Shown piece by piece: positions 55,868 through 64,000 of a stretch of DNA of 64,000 nt. Positions within the stretch are counted from its first letter, which is position 1. Each line of letters starts with the position of its first letter. The DNA comes from Propionicimonas sp020161015 (GTDB lineage: Bacteria; Actinomycetota; Actinomycetes; Propionibacteriales; Propionibacteriaceae). The stretch is taken from NCBI RefSeq assembly GCF_964266745.1, contig NZ_CAXWGX010000026.1, positions 1-64,000 of the forward strand, written 5' to 3'. The notes beneath the pieces were generated by a model. It was not told the DNA's origin, made no database searches, and was given only the letters and a program-made list of their open reading frames with translations. The position numbers and the translations under genes are program-made.

Positions 55868-55912
55868 GGCTACTCCTTCGTGTGTATCGCCGGCGCCTCC
55901 TCGCGCCGGAAT

Positions 55913-55931
55913 GTAGGTAAGCCTAACCTTG
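55913..55931. promoter_or_regulatory. IdeR/DtxR-type iron box
   Basis: On the minus strand the 19 nt read CAAGGTTAGGCTTACCTAC, matching the DtxR/IdeR consensus TTAGGTTAGGCTAACCTAA at 15 of 19 positions. It lies between the divergent membrane-protein gene (start 46 nt away) and the flavodoxin gene (start 94 nt away). Iron-loaded IdeR would repress one or both. Confidence 0.8.
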
Positions 55932-56024
55932 CCCGGACGATCGGGTTGCGCTTTCGACGAAGTCGCTGACCAGCCACCGAAAACGCCGCCCGGCTCCCCG
56001 CGGCGTGCGTAGGGTGTGCGCACC

Positions 56025-56531
56025 ATGACCGCCCTGATCGTCACCGAGTCGCTGTTCGGCAACACGCTCGCCATCGCCGAGGCGATCGGTGCCGGGATCG
56101 CCGAGGTGCGCGGGCGCGACGGCGTGCGGGTCGTGCACGCCTCGGAAGCGCCGGCGGTCATCCCCACCGACGTCGACCTCCTGGTGGTCGGCGCCCCCAC
56201 CCACACGCTGTCGCTGCCCAACGCGGGTAGCCGCAGGGACGCCCGGAGGAAGGGCGCGGCCGAGCAGGGCGGCGCCGGCGTCCGGGAGTGGATCCGGACG
56301 GTCGACCTCCCGCCGCGGCTGACCGTGGCCACCTTCGACACCTCGATCCACCTGCGCATCCAGCTGGGCACCGCGGCTCGCGCCGCCGCCGGGGCGCTGC
56401 GCCGTCGTGGCGCCCAGACCACCGTGGGGCCGTCCTTCTGGGTCACCGGCATGGAGGGCCCGCTCGCGGACGGCGAGCTGCCGCGGGCCACGGCCTGGGG
56501 CCGGGAGCTCGCCGCGCGCACGGGACCCTGA
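56025..56531 (+). CDS. Flavodoxin-domain protein
   Basis: This 168-residue protein has a flavodoxin fold with the FMN phosphate loop VTESLFGNTLAIAEAIGAGI at residues 6-25. The second loop is LLVVGAPTHTLSLPN. A later loop is FDTSIHL, where flavodoxins contact the isoalloxazine. It is longer than short flavodoxins and resembles actinobacterial flavodoxin-like oxidoreductases. It may carry electrons when iron is scarce, which fits the iron box upstream. I chose the ATG at 56025; TAGGGT lies 9 nt upstream, so any leader is very short. The window also encodes a pyruvate:ferredoxin/flavodoxin oxidoreductase. Confidence 0.83.
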   Translation: MTALIVTESLFGNTLAIAEAIGAGIAEVRGRDGVRVVHASEAPAVIPTDVDLLVVGAPTHTLSLPNAGSRRDARRKGAAEQGGAGVREWIRTVDLPPRLTVATFDTSIHLRIQLGTAARAAAGALRRRGAQTTVGPSFWVTGMEGPLADGELPRATAWGRELAARTGP

Positions 56532-56649
56532 GCGCGGGCGCCCGGCATCCGGCCCCCGGGCCCGTCCCCCGTCCGGGTGACACCTCCCCGCCCGCGGGTT
56601 CCCCGGACGGTATATTGACAAGGCCCGGGCAGCAACCAAGGGGAAAGTG

Positions 56650-58392
56650 ATGCGCACGACATCGACGCCTCGTCGTCTCGCAGGACTCGTCGTCGCCTCG
56701 GTGGGCCTGGTGCTGCCGCTGGCGGTCACCGCCGCACCGCCGGCCGTGGCGGCGGACAGGACGAGCACCACAGAGGCCCGTCGCGTCGACCGCGTCAAGA
56801 CCCCGAAGATCAGCTGGGTCGAGGACGTGGAGCGCGGTGGCTACACCGGCAAGGCCAAGCTCCCGCTCGACTACGACAAGCCGACCGGGTCCACCGTCAC
56901 CGTCGCCCTGTTCAAGGTGCCCGCCGCCGACCCGTCCCGGAAACTCGGCACGCTGTTCCTGAACCCCGGAGGCCCCGGTGCCTCGGGCGTCGACATGGCC
57001 GCCGACGCGGTGAACTTCCTCTCCCAGTCCGTGCTCGACCGGTTCGACATCGTCGGCTTCGACCCGCGCGGGACGAACCGCTCCACCGAGGTGACCTGCT
57101 TCTCCAGCCCCGGCGCGCAGGCCTCCGCCCTGTCGGGGCTCAGCGGCGCGTTCCCGGCGGCGTCGGAGCAGTCCGCCTTCCTGGCCTCCAAGGCGAAGCT
57201 CGGGTCGGCGTGCTCCACCTACGGCGCGAAGCTGGCCTCGGCGATGTCGACCGCCCAGGTCGCCCGTGACCTGGACGTGCTGCGCCGGGCCGTCGGCGAC
57301 AAGAAGCTGAACTACCTGGGGTTCTCCTACGGCAGCTACCTCGGCGAGGTGTACGCCAACCTGTTCCCCGACCGCTTCCGGGCGATCGCCGTCGACGGGG
57401 TCCTCGACCCCGTCGCCTACGCAGGGACCAGCCTCACGAAGGGGACACCGGCGAGCATCCGTCTCAAGAGCGCCGAAGGTTCGTGGGCGGCGCTGCGCGC
57501 CGGGCTCGAGGCCTGCGCGGACGCCGGAGAGGACTACTGCCTGCTCTCCGACCCCCAGGCCGACTTCGACCAGGTGGCCGCGGCCATGAAGGCGTCGCCC
57601 CTGACGATCGGCGACGGCGACGCGTCCTACCAGTACCGCTACGCCGACTTCGTCTACGACATGCTCAGCCTGCTGTACTACCCCGAGGGCATGAACTACG
57701 TCGTCCAGACCGTCGCGGCGCTGAAGCAGATGATCGACGACGGCACCCAGACCACCTCCGGCAAGGAGGCCGGCGATCGCGCCGCCGGCCTGGTGCTGGC
57801 CCTGCACGAGGCCACCGCCTCGCTGGACGCCGGCTACGACAACGGCCTCGAGGCGTACTCCAGCGTGCTGTGCACCGACGCCTACCAGCCCTCGAGCACG
57901 AGCACGTGGCTGGCCGCCACCGCCAAGGCCAACGCCCGTGCCCCTCACTTCGGGCAGCTGTGGGGCTGGACGGACGTGCAGTGCGCGACCGGCTCCTGGA
58001 AGGCGAAGGACGAGGACGCCTACCACGGCACCTACAGCCGGAACACGGCGGCGCCGGTGCTCATCGTGGGCAACTACCACGACCCGGCCACCAACTACGG
58101 CGGCGCGGTGGAGGCCAGCCTGCTGATGCCGAACAGCGTGCTCCTGCGCAGCGACTCGTGGGGGCACACGGCCTACGGCACGTCCGACTGCGTCACCGAC
58201 CGCGTGGACGGCTACCTGCTCACCGGCGCGGTACCCGCCGGCACCGCCGACACGGTCTGCACCGGTGACGTGCAGCCGTTCGCGATCCCGCTGGTCGGCG
58301 ACCCCGGTTCCGGCGGCGCGGGCACCATCAAGGTGCCGTCGCGCGACGGGCTGCCGAAGGTCCAGCTGCCCTGGGAGCGCACGGACGGCTGA
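56650..58392 (+). CDS. Secreted alpha/beta-hydrolase (TAP-type peptidase/esterase)
   Basis: This 580-residue exported enzyme has signal RRLAGLVVASVGLVLPLAVT ending near AVAA. The oxyanion segment is FLNPGGPGASGVDMA, the nucleophile LGFSYGSYLGEVYA (GxSxG), the acid VLIVGNYHDPATNY, and the His in SDSWGHTAYG. The C-terminal region matches the TAP-like domain of Streptomyces tripeptidyl aminopeptidases and related esterases. TATATT at 56611-56616 is a likely -10 in an AT-rich patch, and AAGGGG lies 5 nt before the ATG at 56650. It probably trims peptides or esters outside the cell. Confidence 0.87.
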   Translation: MRTTSTPRRLAGLVVASVGLVLPLAVTAAPPAVAADRTSTTEARRVDRVKTPKISWVEDVERGGYTGKAKLPLDYDKPTGSTVTVALFKVPAADPSRKLGTLFLNPGGPGASGVDMAADAVNFLSQSVLDRFDIVGFDPRGTNRSTEVTCFSSPGAQASALSGLSGAFPAASEQSAFLASKAKLGSACSTYGAKLASAMSTAQVARDLDVLRRAVGDKKLNYLGFSYGSYLGEVYANLFPDRFRAIAVDGVLDPVAYAGTSLTKGTPASIRLKSAEGSWAALRAGLEACADAGEDYCLLSDPQADFDQVAAAMKASPLTIGDGDASYQYRYADFVYDMLSLLYYPEGMNYVVQTVAALKQMIDDGTQTTSGKEAGDRAAGLVLALHEATASLDAGYDNGLEAYSSVLCTDAYQPSSTSTWLAATAKANARAPHFGQLWGWTDVQCATGSWKAKDEDAYHGTYSRNTAAPVLIVGNYHDPATNYGGAVEASLLMPNSVLLRSDSWGHTAYGTSDCVTDRVDGYLLTGAVPAGTADTVCTGDVQPFAIPLVGDPGSGGAGTIKVPSRDGLPKVQLPWERTDG

Positions 58393-58395
58393 GGG

Positions 58396-58866
58396 TCACT
58401 CCCGGCGCAGGAGGTCCTTGCGCAGGTGGACGAGCGTCACCTTGTCGTCCACGCGCGCCCGCCGCTGTTCGACGTAGCCCGCCGCCCGGTAGAGCCGCAG
58501 GTTCCCCTCGCTGAGGTGTCCGGTGAACAGGAGCGCCTCCGTGGCGGGAGCGGCAGCCTCCGCCCGGGCCAGCAGCGCCGAGCCGATGCCGCGCCCCTGC
58601 AGGGCCGGACGCACGGCCAGCCGGCCGATCGCGAGGCTGTCCCCGTCCACCCGCACGCGCACCGAGCCTGCGATCCGCCCGTCCCACAGAGCGACGAAGC
58701 CGTACCCGCCGGTCAGGTCGGCGAGGACGCCGTCGGCCTCCTCGCGCAACGGCGGCAGCGCCGGGTCGTCGTAGAGGCGCGCCTCCACGGCGAACGCCTC
58801 CCGCTGCACCTCGAGCACGTCCGCCACGTCGTCGGCCCCCATCGGCCGCACGATCAGTCCCTCCAT
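58396..58866 (-). CDS. GNAT family N-acetyltransferase
   Basis: This 156-residue protein begins GLIVRPMGADDVADVLEVQR. The acetyl-CoA motif is LAVRPALQGRGIGSALLARA, followed by TGHLSEGNLRLYRAAGYVEQ, the beta5/alpha4 region. The substrate is unknown. The ATG at 58866 is preceded by GGAGGG. It is convergent with the TAP-type hydrolase, with 3 bp between stops. Confidence 0.88.
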   Translation of the reverse strand: MEGLIVRPMGADDVADVLEVQREAFAVEARLYDDPALPPLREEADGVLADLTGGYGFVALWDGRIAGSVRVRVDGDSLAIGRLAVRPALQGRGIGSALLARAEAAAPATEALLFTGHLSEGNLRLYRAAGYVEQRRARVDDKVTLVHLRKDLLRRE

Positions 58867-58959
58867 CACGCCCTCCCGGCGGCATCCTTGCGCATCGGGC
58901 GGCAATCATGCGTAGTTCTACGACGGCCCAACGGCCCATCGCGGCCCTCCGGAGGCCTT

Positions 58960-59401
58960 ATGGTGAAATGCAACCAGGGGGAGGCAACTGCCACTGGGTA
59001 GCCCCCGGGGCTTGCACGAACTGGGGGGCGAGTGCAGGGAACGCCACCACGAACCCATCCGACTCGAGCGTCCGGCAGGTTTGACTGGCCTCAATGGCCG
59101 GCCGCTCGAGTTCCGGTTCGGTGAGTTCCCGCCACTCCGGGGCTACCTGAGGGCAGCGCCTCAACCAGGCAAGGCGACGAGGAGGACCGGTGGGGGCCGG
59201 GAATCCTGGGGGCGTCGTCGAGTGACACCGGGGGCCGTACCCCGATGCACAGTTCCCACCCTCCAGAACGAGCTCGGGGGAGCCGCACTGGGTGGGACGC
59301 ATCGCACGGACGGTTTTCAGCAGGCAGCTACCCGGTCGAACAGCCTGGAGGAGGACTGAGCCTCGGCCGGCCCGGAACAATTCCGGGCCGGTTTGGCTTT
59401 T
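58960..59401 (+). ncRNA. Candidate structured leader or small RNA upstream of the MFS gene
   Basis: The 620-bp gap between the acetyltransferase and MFS genes lacks a convincing gene. TATGGT (58959-58964) may be a -10, and an intrinsic terminator ends the segment. Strong foldings in between include ACTCGAGCG...CGCTCGAGT around 59075-59125 with nested CCGGC/GCCGG and GGCC/GGCC helices, plus TGAGG/CCTCA and GGGGG/CCCCC stems. A 13-codon uORF (58960-59001, MVKCNQGEATATG) has GGAGG 4 nt upstream. I found no RNase P (no GGAAAGUCC), tmRNA or SRP signature. It is either an independent RNA of about 430 nt or an attenuator leader for the exporter. Confidence 0.4.
59367..59401 (+). terminator. Intrinsic terminator with T-tract
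   Basis: CCGGCCCGGAA (59367-59377), loop CAA, and TTCCGGGCCGG (59381-59391) form a perfect 11-bp stem followed by TTTGGCTTTT. This is the only classical hairpin plus T-run in this part of the window and it stops transcription 88 nt before the MFS start. Confidence 0.85.
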
Positions 59402-59488
59402 CCCCTCTGTGTCGCTCCGGTGCGTGACGCTCCCGCGACCCGCGCCCGCCGCGCCCAGAACCACTCCTCGCGACCCGGAGGCCGAACC

Positions 59489-60940
59489 ATGACCGCCACC
59501 AGAGACTCCCTGCCCGACGTGCAGTCCGACCGGCTGCCGGACGGGGCGGTGCGCGTCCTGGCCGTCCTGCTCATCGGCGCGTTCGTGGTGATCCTCAACG
59601 AGACGGCGATGAACGTGGCGCTCTCGCGGATCATGACCGACCTCGCCATCGACGAACGCACAGCGCAGTGGCTCACCACCGGGTTCATGCTCACCATGGC
59701 CGTGGTCATCCCGATCACCGGCTGGGTCATGCGACGACTCTCCGCGCGTGCCGTCTTCACGCTCGCGATGTCGCTGTTCAGCGCCGGCACCCTGATCGCC
59801 GCGCTCGGCTGGGCCTTCCCCAGCCTGCTCGCCGGCCGCCTGGTGCAGGCCAGCGGCACGGCGATCATGATGCCGCTGCTGATGACGACCGTGATGGAGC
59901 TCGTCCCTGCGTCCCGGCGCGGGCGCGTGATGGGCACGATCAGCCTGGTGATCTCCGCCGCGCCCGCGGTGGGCCCGACGATGTCCGGGCTGATCCTCCA
60001 GTTCCTGCCGTGGCGGTTCGTCTTCGTCCTCGTGCTGCCGATCGCCCTCACCATCCTCTTCGTGGGCATGCGGCTCGTGCCCACCCTGAACGAGCCGGAC
60101 CCGGTGAAGCTGGACGGGCTGAGCGTCCCGCTCGCCGCGCTGGGCTTCGGGGGGCTCGTGTACGGGCTGAGCCTCGTCGGCAGCCCGACCGCAGGGTGGA
60201 CGCTGGAACTGGCGCTGGCCATCGGCACGGCCTCGCTGGGCCTGTTCGTGTGGCGCCAGCTCGTGCTCCAGCGCACGGACGCGGCGCTGCTCGACCTGCG
60301 CACCTTCACCCACCCGATCTTCACCACCGCGCTGGGCGTGATGGCGATCGCCATGGCGGTGATGTTCGGCACGATCATCGCCCTGCCGCTGATCCTGCAG
60401 CAGGTCCTGCACGCCGAGCCCCTGTCCGTCGGCCTGCTCCTGCTGCCCGGCGCGCTGCTCACCGGCCTCCTCGGCCCGGTCGTGGGACGGCTCTACGACC
60501 GCGTCGGGCCCCGCTGGCTCACCGTCCCCGGCTCGCTGGCAGCCCTCACCGCCCTGGTCCTGTTCGCCCAGGTGTCGGTGGCCACCCCGTGGTGGTTCCT
60601 GCTCATCGCCCACCTCTGCCTCAGTCTCGGCCTGGCGTTCATGTTCACCCCGCTGTTCACGATCTCGCTGGGCGCGCTGCCGCCCCACCTGTACGGGCAC
60701 GGCTCGGCGATGGTGGGCACCGTCCAGCAGGTGGCCGGTGCCGCCGGCACCGCGCTGTTCGTCACCGTGATGTCCACGGTGGCGGCCCGCCAGCCGCTCG
60801 GCACCACGTCCGCAGAAGCGCTCGCCGCCGGCGCGCGGACCGCCTTCCTCAGCGTCGCGGGCCTGTGGCTGATCGGCATCGCGGCCACGTTCTTCCTGCG
60901 CAAGCCGGCGGACGCCGCAGCACCGCACGCCACCCACTGA
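59489..60940 (+). CDS. MFS drug exporter, DHA2 family
   Basis: This 483-residue transporter has about 14 membrane helices. DHA2 features include the motif D1-like start LNETAMNVALSRIMTDLAID, the Trp-containing QWLTTGFMLTMAVVIPITGW, the A-motif loop RRLSARAVFTLAMSL, motif C in LVISAAPAVGPTMSGLILQF, and the later VGRLYDRVGPRW. It likely exports drugs or lipophilic compounds by proton antiport. GGAGG is 7 nt before the ATG at 59489. The terminator-ended leader upstream could control it. Confidence 0.9.
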   Translation: MTATRDSLPDVQSDRLPDGAVRVLAVLLIGAFVVILNETAMNVALSRIMTDLAIDERTAQWLTTGFMLTMAVVIPITGWVMRRLSARAVFTLAMSLFSAGTLIAALGWAFPSLLAGRLVQASGTAIMMPLLMTTVMELVPASRRGRVMGTISLVISAAPAVGPTMSGLILQFLPWRFVFVLVLPIALTILFVGMRLVPTLNEPDPVKLDGLSVPLAALGFGGLVYGLSLVGSPTAGWTLELALAIGTASLGLFVWRQLVLQRTDAALLDLRTFTHPIFTTALGVMAIAMAVMFGTIIALPLILQQVLHAEPLSVGLLLLPGALLTGLLGPVVGRLYDRVGPRWLTVPGSLAALTALVLFAQVSVATPWWFLLIAHLCLSLGLAFMFTPLFTISLGALPPHLYGHGSAMVGTVQQVAGAAGTALFVTVMSTVAARQPLGTTSAEALAAGARTAFLSVAGLWLIGIAATFFLRKPADAAAPHATH

Positions 60941-60984
60941 GCGCGGGGCGACCCGCCGGAGGCACACGGCCGTAAGCTCGTCTG

Positions 60985-61461
60985 GTGCCGACACCCGAGT
61001 TCATCCTCGCCCTGCGCGAGAAGGTGGGAACCACGCGCCTGTGGCTGTCCGGGGCGACCGCCGTCGTCGTCCGCGAGGGCGCCCGCGGCGAGGAGGTGCT
61101 CCTGGTGCGCCGCGCGGACAACGGCGAGTGGACGCCCGTGGCGGGCATCGTCGACCCCGGTGAGCACCCCCGGCTGACCGCCGTCCGCGAGGTGGCCGAG
61201 GAGACAGCGGTGACCGCGGAGGTGGTGCGGCTGGTGTGGCTGGGGGTGAGCGACGTGATCGTCTACGACAACGGCGACGAGACCCAGTACATCGACCACG
61301 TGTTCCGCTGCCGCTGGGTGGACGGCGACCCGTTCCCGGCCGACGGCGAGGCGTCCGAGACCGCCTTCTTCGCCGTCGACGCGATGCCGCCGATGTCCTG
61401 GCGGCACGCCGAGCAGGTTCGCCTCGCCCTGGCCAACCTGCCGGAGGCACACCTGGGTTGA
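60985..61461 (+). CDS. NUDIX hydrolase
   Basis: This 158-residue protein carries a Nudix box, GIVDPGEHPRLTAVREVAEE, in good agreement with GX5EX7REUXEEXGU except that the last Gly is Ala (TAV). It hydrolyses some nucleoside diphosphate-linked substrate. The GTG at 60985 follows TAAGCT by 6 nt, so it is probably leaderless. It precedes the second antiporter gene by 77 nt. Confidence 0.9.
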   Translation: MPTPEFILALREKVGTTRLWLSGATAVVVREGARGEEVLLVRRADNGEWTPVAGIVDPGEHPRLTAVREVAEETAVTAEVVRLVWLGVSDVIVYDNGDETQYIDHVFRCRWVDGDPFPADGEASETAFFAVDAMPPMSWRHAEQVRLALANLPEAHLG

Positions 61462-61538
61462 CGTCCGTCCCGACCCTCCGCGGGAGCCGGGGCGCGTGGT
61501 CGGCCGGGGCGAGCGCACCCGGCCGGGGAAGGAGCGCG

Positions 61539-63302
61539 ATGAGCCTCGAGGTCGTCGGCATCGTCGGGGTGCTGGTGGTGGTCGCGGTGACCGCGCTGGC
61601 GCCCCGCCTGGGGGTGGCCGCACCGCTGCTCCTGGTCGGGCTGGGCCTCACCCTCGGCGTGCTGCCCTTCGTCGAGGACGTCACCGTCTCGCCGGAGTGG
61701 ATCCTGGCCGTCCTGCTGCCGCCGCTGCTCTACTCGGCAGCGGTCAACACCCCCACCATGGACTTCCGGCGCGACTTCCGGCTCATCTCCGGCTTCTCCG
61801 TGGTTCTCGTGGCCACCTCGGCGGTGGTGATCGGCCTGGTGGCCACCCTGCTGATCCCCGGGCTGCCGCTGGGGTACGGGATCGCGCTCGGTGCCATCGT
61901 CAGCCCGACCGACGCCGTCGCCACCAGCATCGTGCGGCAGGCGGGCGTCACGCCGCGCGTGGTCACCGTCCTGGAGGGCGAGAGCATGCTGAACGACGCC
62001 TCGGCCCTGGTGCTGCTGCGCTCCGCCGTGGCGGCGGCCGGGGTGTCGGTGTCGCTGTGGCAGGTCGCGGGCCAGTTCCTGTGGGCGGTCGGAGCCGCGG
62101 TGGCCATCGGCTACGCGGTCGGTCGGCTGAACCTGGCCGTGCGCTCGCGGATCAGCCAGGTGCCCGGCAACGTCGCCCTCTCGCTGGTCGTGCCCTTCCT
62201 CGCGCACCTGCCGGCCGAGCACCTGGGCGCGTCCGGCCTGGTCGCGGTGGTCACGGCCGGGCTGGTGACCGGCCACGGCGCTCACCGCAGCCTGACCGCG
62301 GAGGACCGCCTGGCCGAACGCGCCGTGTGGCGGACGATCGAGCTGCTGCTGGAGAGCGCCGTGTTCCTGCTGGTCGGGCTGGAGGCCCCGGCACTGGCCG
62401 AGGACCTCGTCGCGCAGGGCGGGAGCCTTCCCGTTGCGGTCCTCGTCGCCGTGGTGGCCGGCGGCATCGCGCTCGCCATCCGTGCGGGGTTCGTGGCGTG
62501 GTCGGTGTGGTCGCTGGCCCGGCGCGCCCGGCACTTCCCCGCGCTGCGGGAGCGGCTCACCACCATGCAGGACCGGCTCGACGACGGGCAGGAGCCGCTC
62601 CCCGCGGCGGAGGCCGGGCGCGGGACCCGCCGCACGGCCCGGCGCCTGGCGCTCAAGGCGCGGGGCGCGTCAACGACGCCGCAGGAGCGGATCGGTCGCT
62701 GGCAGCGCATGGTGGGGCAGCGCCTGGCCGACCTCGACTACCTCGCCGCCCAGCAGTTCGGCTGGCGTGACGGCGTGATCCTGGTCTGGGCGGGGATGCG
62801 GGGCGCGGTGACCGTCGCGGCGGCCCAGACCCTGCCGGCGCAGGCGCCCCACCGCTCCCTGCTGGTGCTGGTGGCCGCGGTGGTCGCCGTCGGCAGCCTG
62901 CTGGTGCAGGGCATCAGCCTGGGAGCGCTGGCGACCCGCCTCGGGCTCACGGGGCAGGCCGGCGGCGACGACCCCGAGCTGTGGGCGGCCCTCCAGGCCG
63001 AGCTGGGACGCGCGGCGCTGGCGCGGCTGGCCGGCGAGCCCGACGCCTACCCGCCGGAGTTCGTGGAGCGCGTCCGCCGCAGCCTCGGCCGTGCGGCCGG
63101 CGACGACGACTTCGCCCCGGCCGGTCCCGCAGCCCGGGAACGCCTGGCGCGGCTGCGCGCGCTGCGCCTGGACCTGATCGCCGTCCAGCGGGAAGAGCTG
63201 CTGGCCCTGCGGGACATCGGCAACTACCCCTCCGGGATGCTCGATGCGGCGCTGTCCCAGCTGGACGCCGAGCAGCTGGGCCTCGAACTGCGCCGAACCT
63301 GA
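61539..63302 (+). CDS. Na+/H+ antiporter, CPA1 family
   Basis: This 587-residue protein has about 12 membrane helices. Transport signatures are GAIVSPTDAVATSIVRQAGV, LEGESMLNDASALVLLRSAV, LLLESAVFLLVGLEAPAL and WAGMRGAVTVAAAQTLP. A long hydrophilic insert lies between the last two groups. The cytoplasmic tail is helical and ends ALSQLDAEQLGLELRRT, resembling the corresponding part of the antiporter at 31030, but there is no UBP zinc finger. GGAAGGAG precedes the ATG at 61539. The two antiporters are paralogues. Confidence 0.9.
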   Translation: MSLEVVGIVGVLVVVAVTALAPRLGVAAPLLLVGLGLTLGVLPFVEDVTVSPEWILAVLLPPLLYSAAVNTPTMDFRRDFRLISGFSVVLVATSAVVIGLVATLLIPGLPLGYGIALGAIVSPTDAVATSIVRQAGVTPRVVTVLEGESMLNDASALVLLRSAVAAAGVSVSLWQVAGQFLWAVGAAVAIGYAVGRLNLAVRSRISQVPGNVALSLVVPFLAHLPAEHLGASGLVAVVTAGLVTGHGAHRSLTAEDRLAERAVWRTIELLLESAVFLLVGLEAPALAEDLVAQGGSLPVAVLVAVVAGGIALAIRAGFVAWSVWSLARRARHFPALRERLTTMQDRLDDGQEPLPAAEAGRGTRRTARRLALKARGASTTPQERIGRWQRMVGQRLADLDYLAAQQFGWRDGVILVWAGMRGAVTVAAAQTLPAQAPHRSLLVLVAAVVAVGSLLVQGISLGALATRLGLTGQAGGDDPELWAALQAELGRAALARLAGEPDAYPPEFVERVRRSLGRAAGDDDFAPAGPAARERLARLRALRLDLIAVQREELLALRDIGNYPSGMLDAALSQLDAEQLGLELRRT

Positions 63303-63340
63303 GTAGCATCGCCGCCAACCGACCACAGGAGGGCCCGCCG

Positions 63341-64000
63341 ATGCTCCCGTTCGCCGAACTGCACCTCCACCTCGAGGGCACGCTCGAGCCGGAGATGGTG
63401 TTCGAGCTGGCCGAGCGCAACCGGGTTGCGCTCCCCTGGCGGGACGCGGACGACCTGCGCGGGCGCTACTCCTACGGCTGCCTCCAGGACTTCCTGGACC
63501 TGTACTACGCGAACATGGCGGTGCTGCGCACCGAGGCCGACTTCGCCGAGCTGACCGACGCCTACCTCGCCCGTGCCGCGCGGGCCGGCGTGGTGCGCGC
63601 AGAGGTGTTCTGCGACCTCCAGGCGCACACGGCGCGTGGCGTGCCGGCGCCGGTCGTGCTGTCCGGGGTGGCGGACGCCCTCGGGCGCGCGGAGGCCGAC
63701 CACGGCGTGAGCGCCGGGCTGATCCTGACCTTCCTCCGCCACCTGCCCGCAGAGGACGCGGCCCGCAGCTACGCCGAGGCGATCGCGACCGGGGTGGACC
63801 TGTTGGGCGTGGGCCTGTGCTCCTCCGAGATCGGGTTCCCCGCCGCGCCGTTCGCCGACCTGTACGCGCGGGCCAGGGCCGACGGCCTGCACACGGTCGC
63901 CCACGCCGGCGAGGAGGGCGGGCCGGACTCCGTGTGGGAGGTGCTGGAGCACCTGCGGGTCGAGCGGGTGGACCACGGGATCCGGGCGATGTCCGATCCG
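63341..64000 (+). CDS. Adenosine/adenine deaminase family protein (3' end beyond window)
   Basis: The window ends within this gene after 220 codons. The metal motif AELHLHLEGTLEP (HxH) is at the N-terminus, followed by AVLRTEADFAELTDAYLARA, GVGLCSSEIGFPAAPFADLY and TVAHAGEEGGPDSVWEVLEH with the catalytic His and Glu region. RVDHGIRAM, a further metal/His segment, ends the visible part. It deaminates adenosine or adenine for salvage. AGGAGGG lies 7 nt before the ATG at 63341, and TAGCAT at 63304-63309 may be its -10. Confidence 0.88.
   Translation, partial: MLPFAELHLHLEGTLEPEMVFELAERNRVALPWRDADDLRGRYSYGCLQDFLDLYYANMAVLRTEADFAELTDAYLARAARAGVVRAEVFCDLQAHTARGVPAPVVLSGVADALGRAEADHGVSAGLILTFLRHLPAEDAARSYAEAIATGVDLLGVGLCSSEIGFPAAPFADLYARARADGLHTVAHAGEEGGPDSVWEVLEHLRVERVDHGIRAMSDP

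Noticed and set aside
59012..59359. 115-codon open frame from a TTG in the same gap
   Set aside because: It lacks a ribosome site, has no recognisable domain, and its composition follows the structured GC-rich RNA rather than coding bias.
58960..59401. RNase P RNA, tmRNA or SRP RNA in the large gap
   Set aside because: The diagnostic GGAAAGUCC and ACAGAA parts of RNase P, the tRNA-like ends of tmRNA and the SRP core motifs are missing.

Overview
The window is 64 kb of very GC-rich chromosomal DNA, visibly above 70% G+C almost throughout. It is densely packed, with short or overlapping gene junctions and many GTG/TTG starts. CsoR, ThrE, DUF1707, 13E12/HNH and DUF6069 proteins, an IdeR/DtxR-type iron box, and start codons placed 6-8 nt behind a TANNNT box all point to an actinobacterium. 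The GltD-like/homodimeric pyruvate:ferredoxin oxidoreductase pair suggests a facultatively anaerobic member of the Propionibacteriales, perhaps Propionibacteriaceae; this placement is inference. I see no tRNA or rRNA genes, CRISPR arrays, prophage or insertion sequences. The window looks like core chromosome.

Layout. 1-3.4 kb: a zinc-uptake operon (binding lipoprotein, ATPase, permease, Fur-family regulator) behind a Zur-like box. 4.6-9.8 kb: a translationally coupled oxidoreductase/pyruvate:ferredoxin oxidoreductase unit. 9.9-16.3 kb: a GT4 glycosyltransferase, then a convergent five-gene envelope operon (DUF4956 membrane protein, VTC-type polyphosphate polymerase domain protein, beta-helical carbohydrate-binding lipoprotein, phosphodiester glycosidase, GT2-GtrA fusion). 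16.4-19.3 kb: copper operon csoR-copZ-copA. 19.4-21.1 kb: a cluster of DnaA-box-like sequences followed by dnaB. 21.1-24.5 kb: an amine-oxidase-like flavoenzyme, a 13E12/HNH protein and an acetyltransferase. 24.6-36.5 kb: a frameshifted membrane gene, then many carbohydrate and housekeeping genes (GH15, G6PD, LOG, PurT, methyltransferase, Na+/H+ antiporter with a UBP zinc finger, AraC/VOC pair, fructosamine kinase, GH13 amylase with divergent TetR). 36.6-41.9 kb: ThrE exporter, two long palindromic repeats, MBL hydrolase, DUF1707 protein, a coiled-coil protein and a lipoprotein. 41.9-53 kb: a secreted subtilase, beta-CASP nuclease, universal stress protein, a membrane-anchored PEP-utilising enzyme, a HEAT protein, a dual-specificity-like phosphatase and a secreted TIG-CAP protein. 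53-64 kb: alpha-glucosidase, DUF1508 protein, an iron-box divergon (membrane protein/flavodoxin), a secreted TAP-type hydrolase, a candidate structured RNA, an MFS exporter, a NUDIX hydrolase, a second Na+/H+ antiporter and a truncated adenosine deaminase.

Themes. Metal homeostasis is prominent: zinc, copper and iron each have a recognisable operator. Many genes look leaderless. The best candidates for new biology are the DnaA-box cluster before dnaB, the polyphosphate-polymerase-domain envelope operon, the terminated non-coding transcript before the MFS gene, the antiporter-UBP fusion, and the membrane-anchored PEP-utilising enzyme. All functions are inferred from sequence reading alone; no database search was run.
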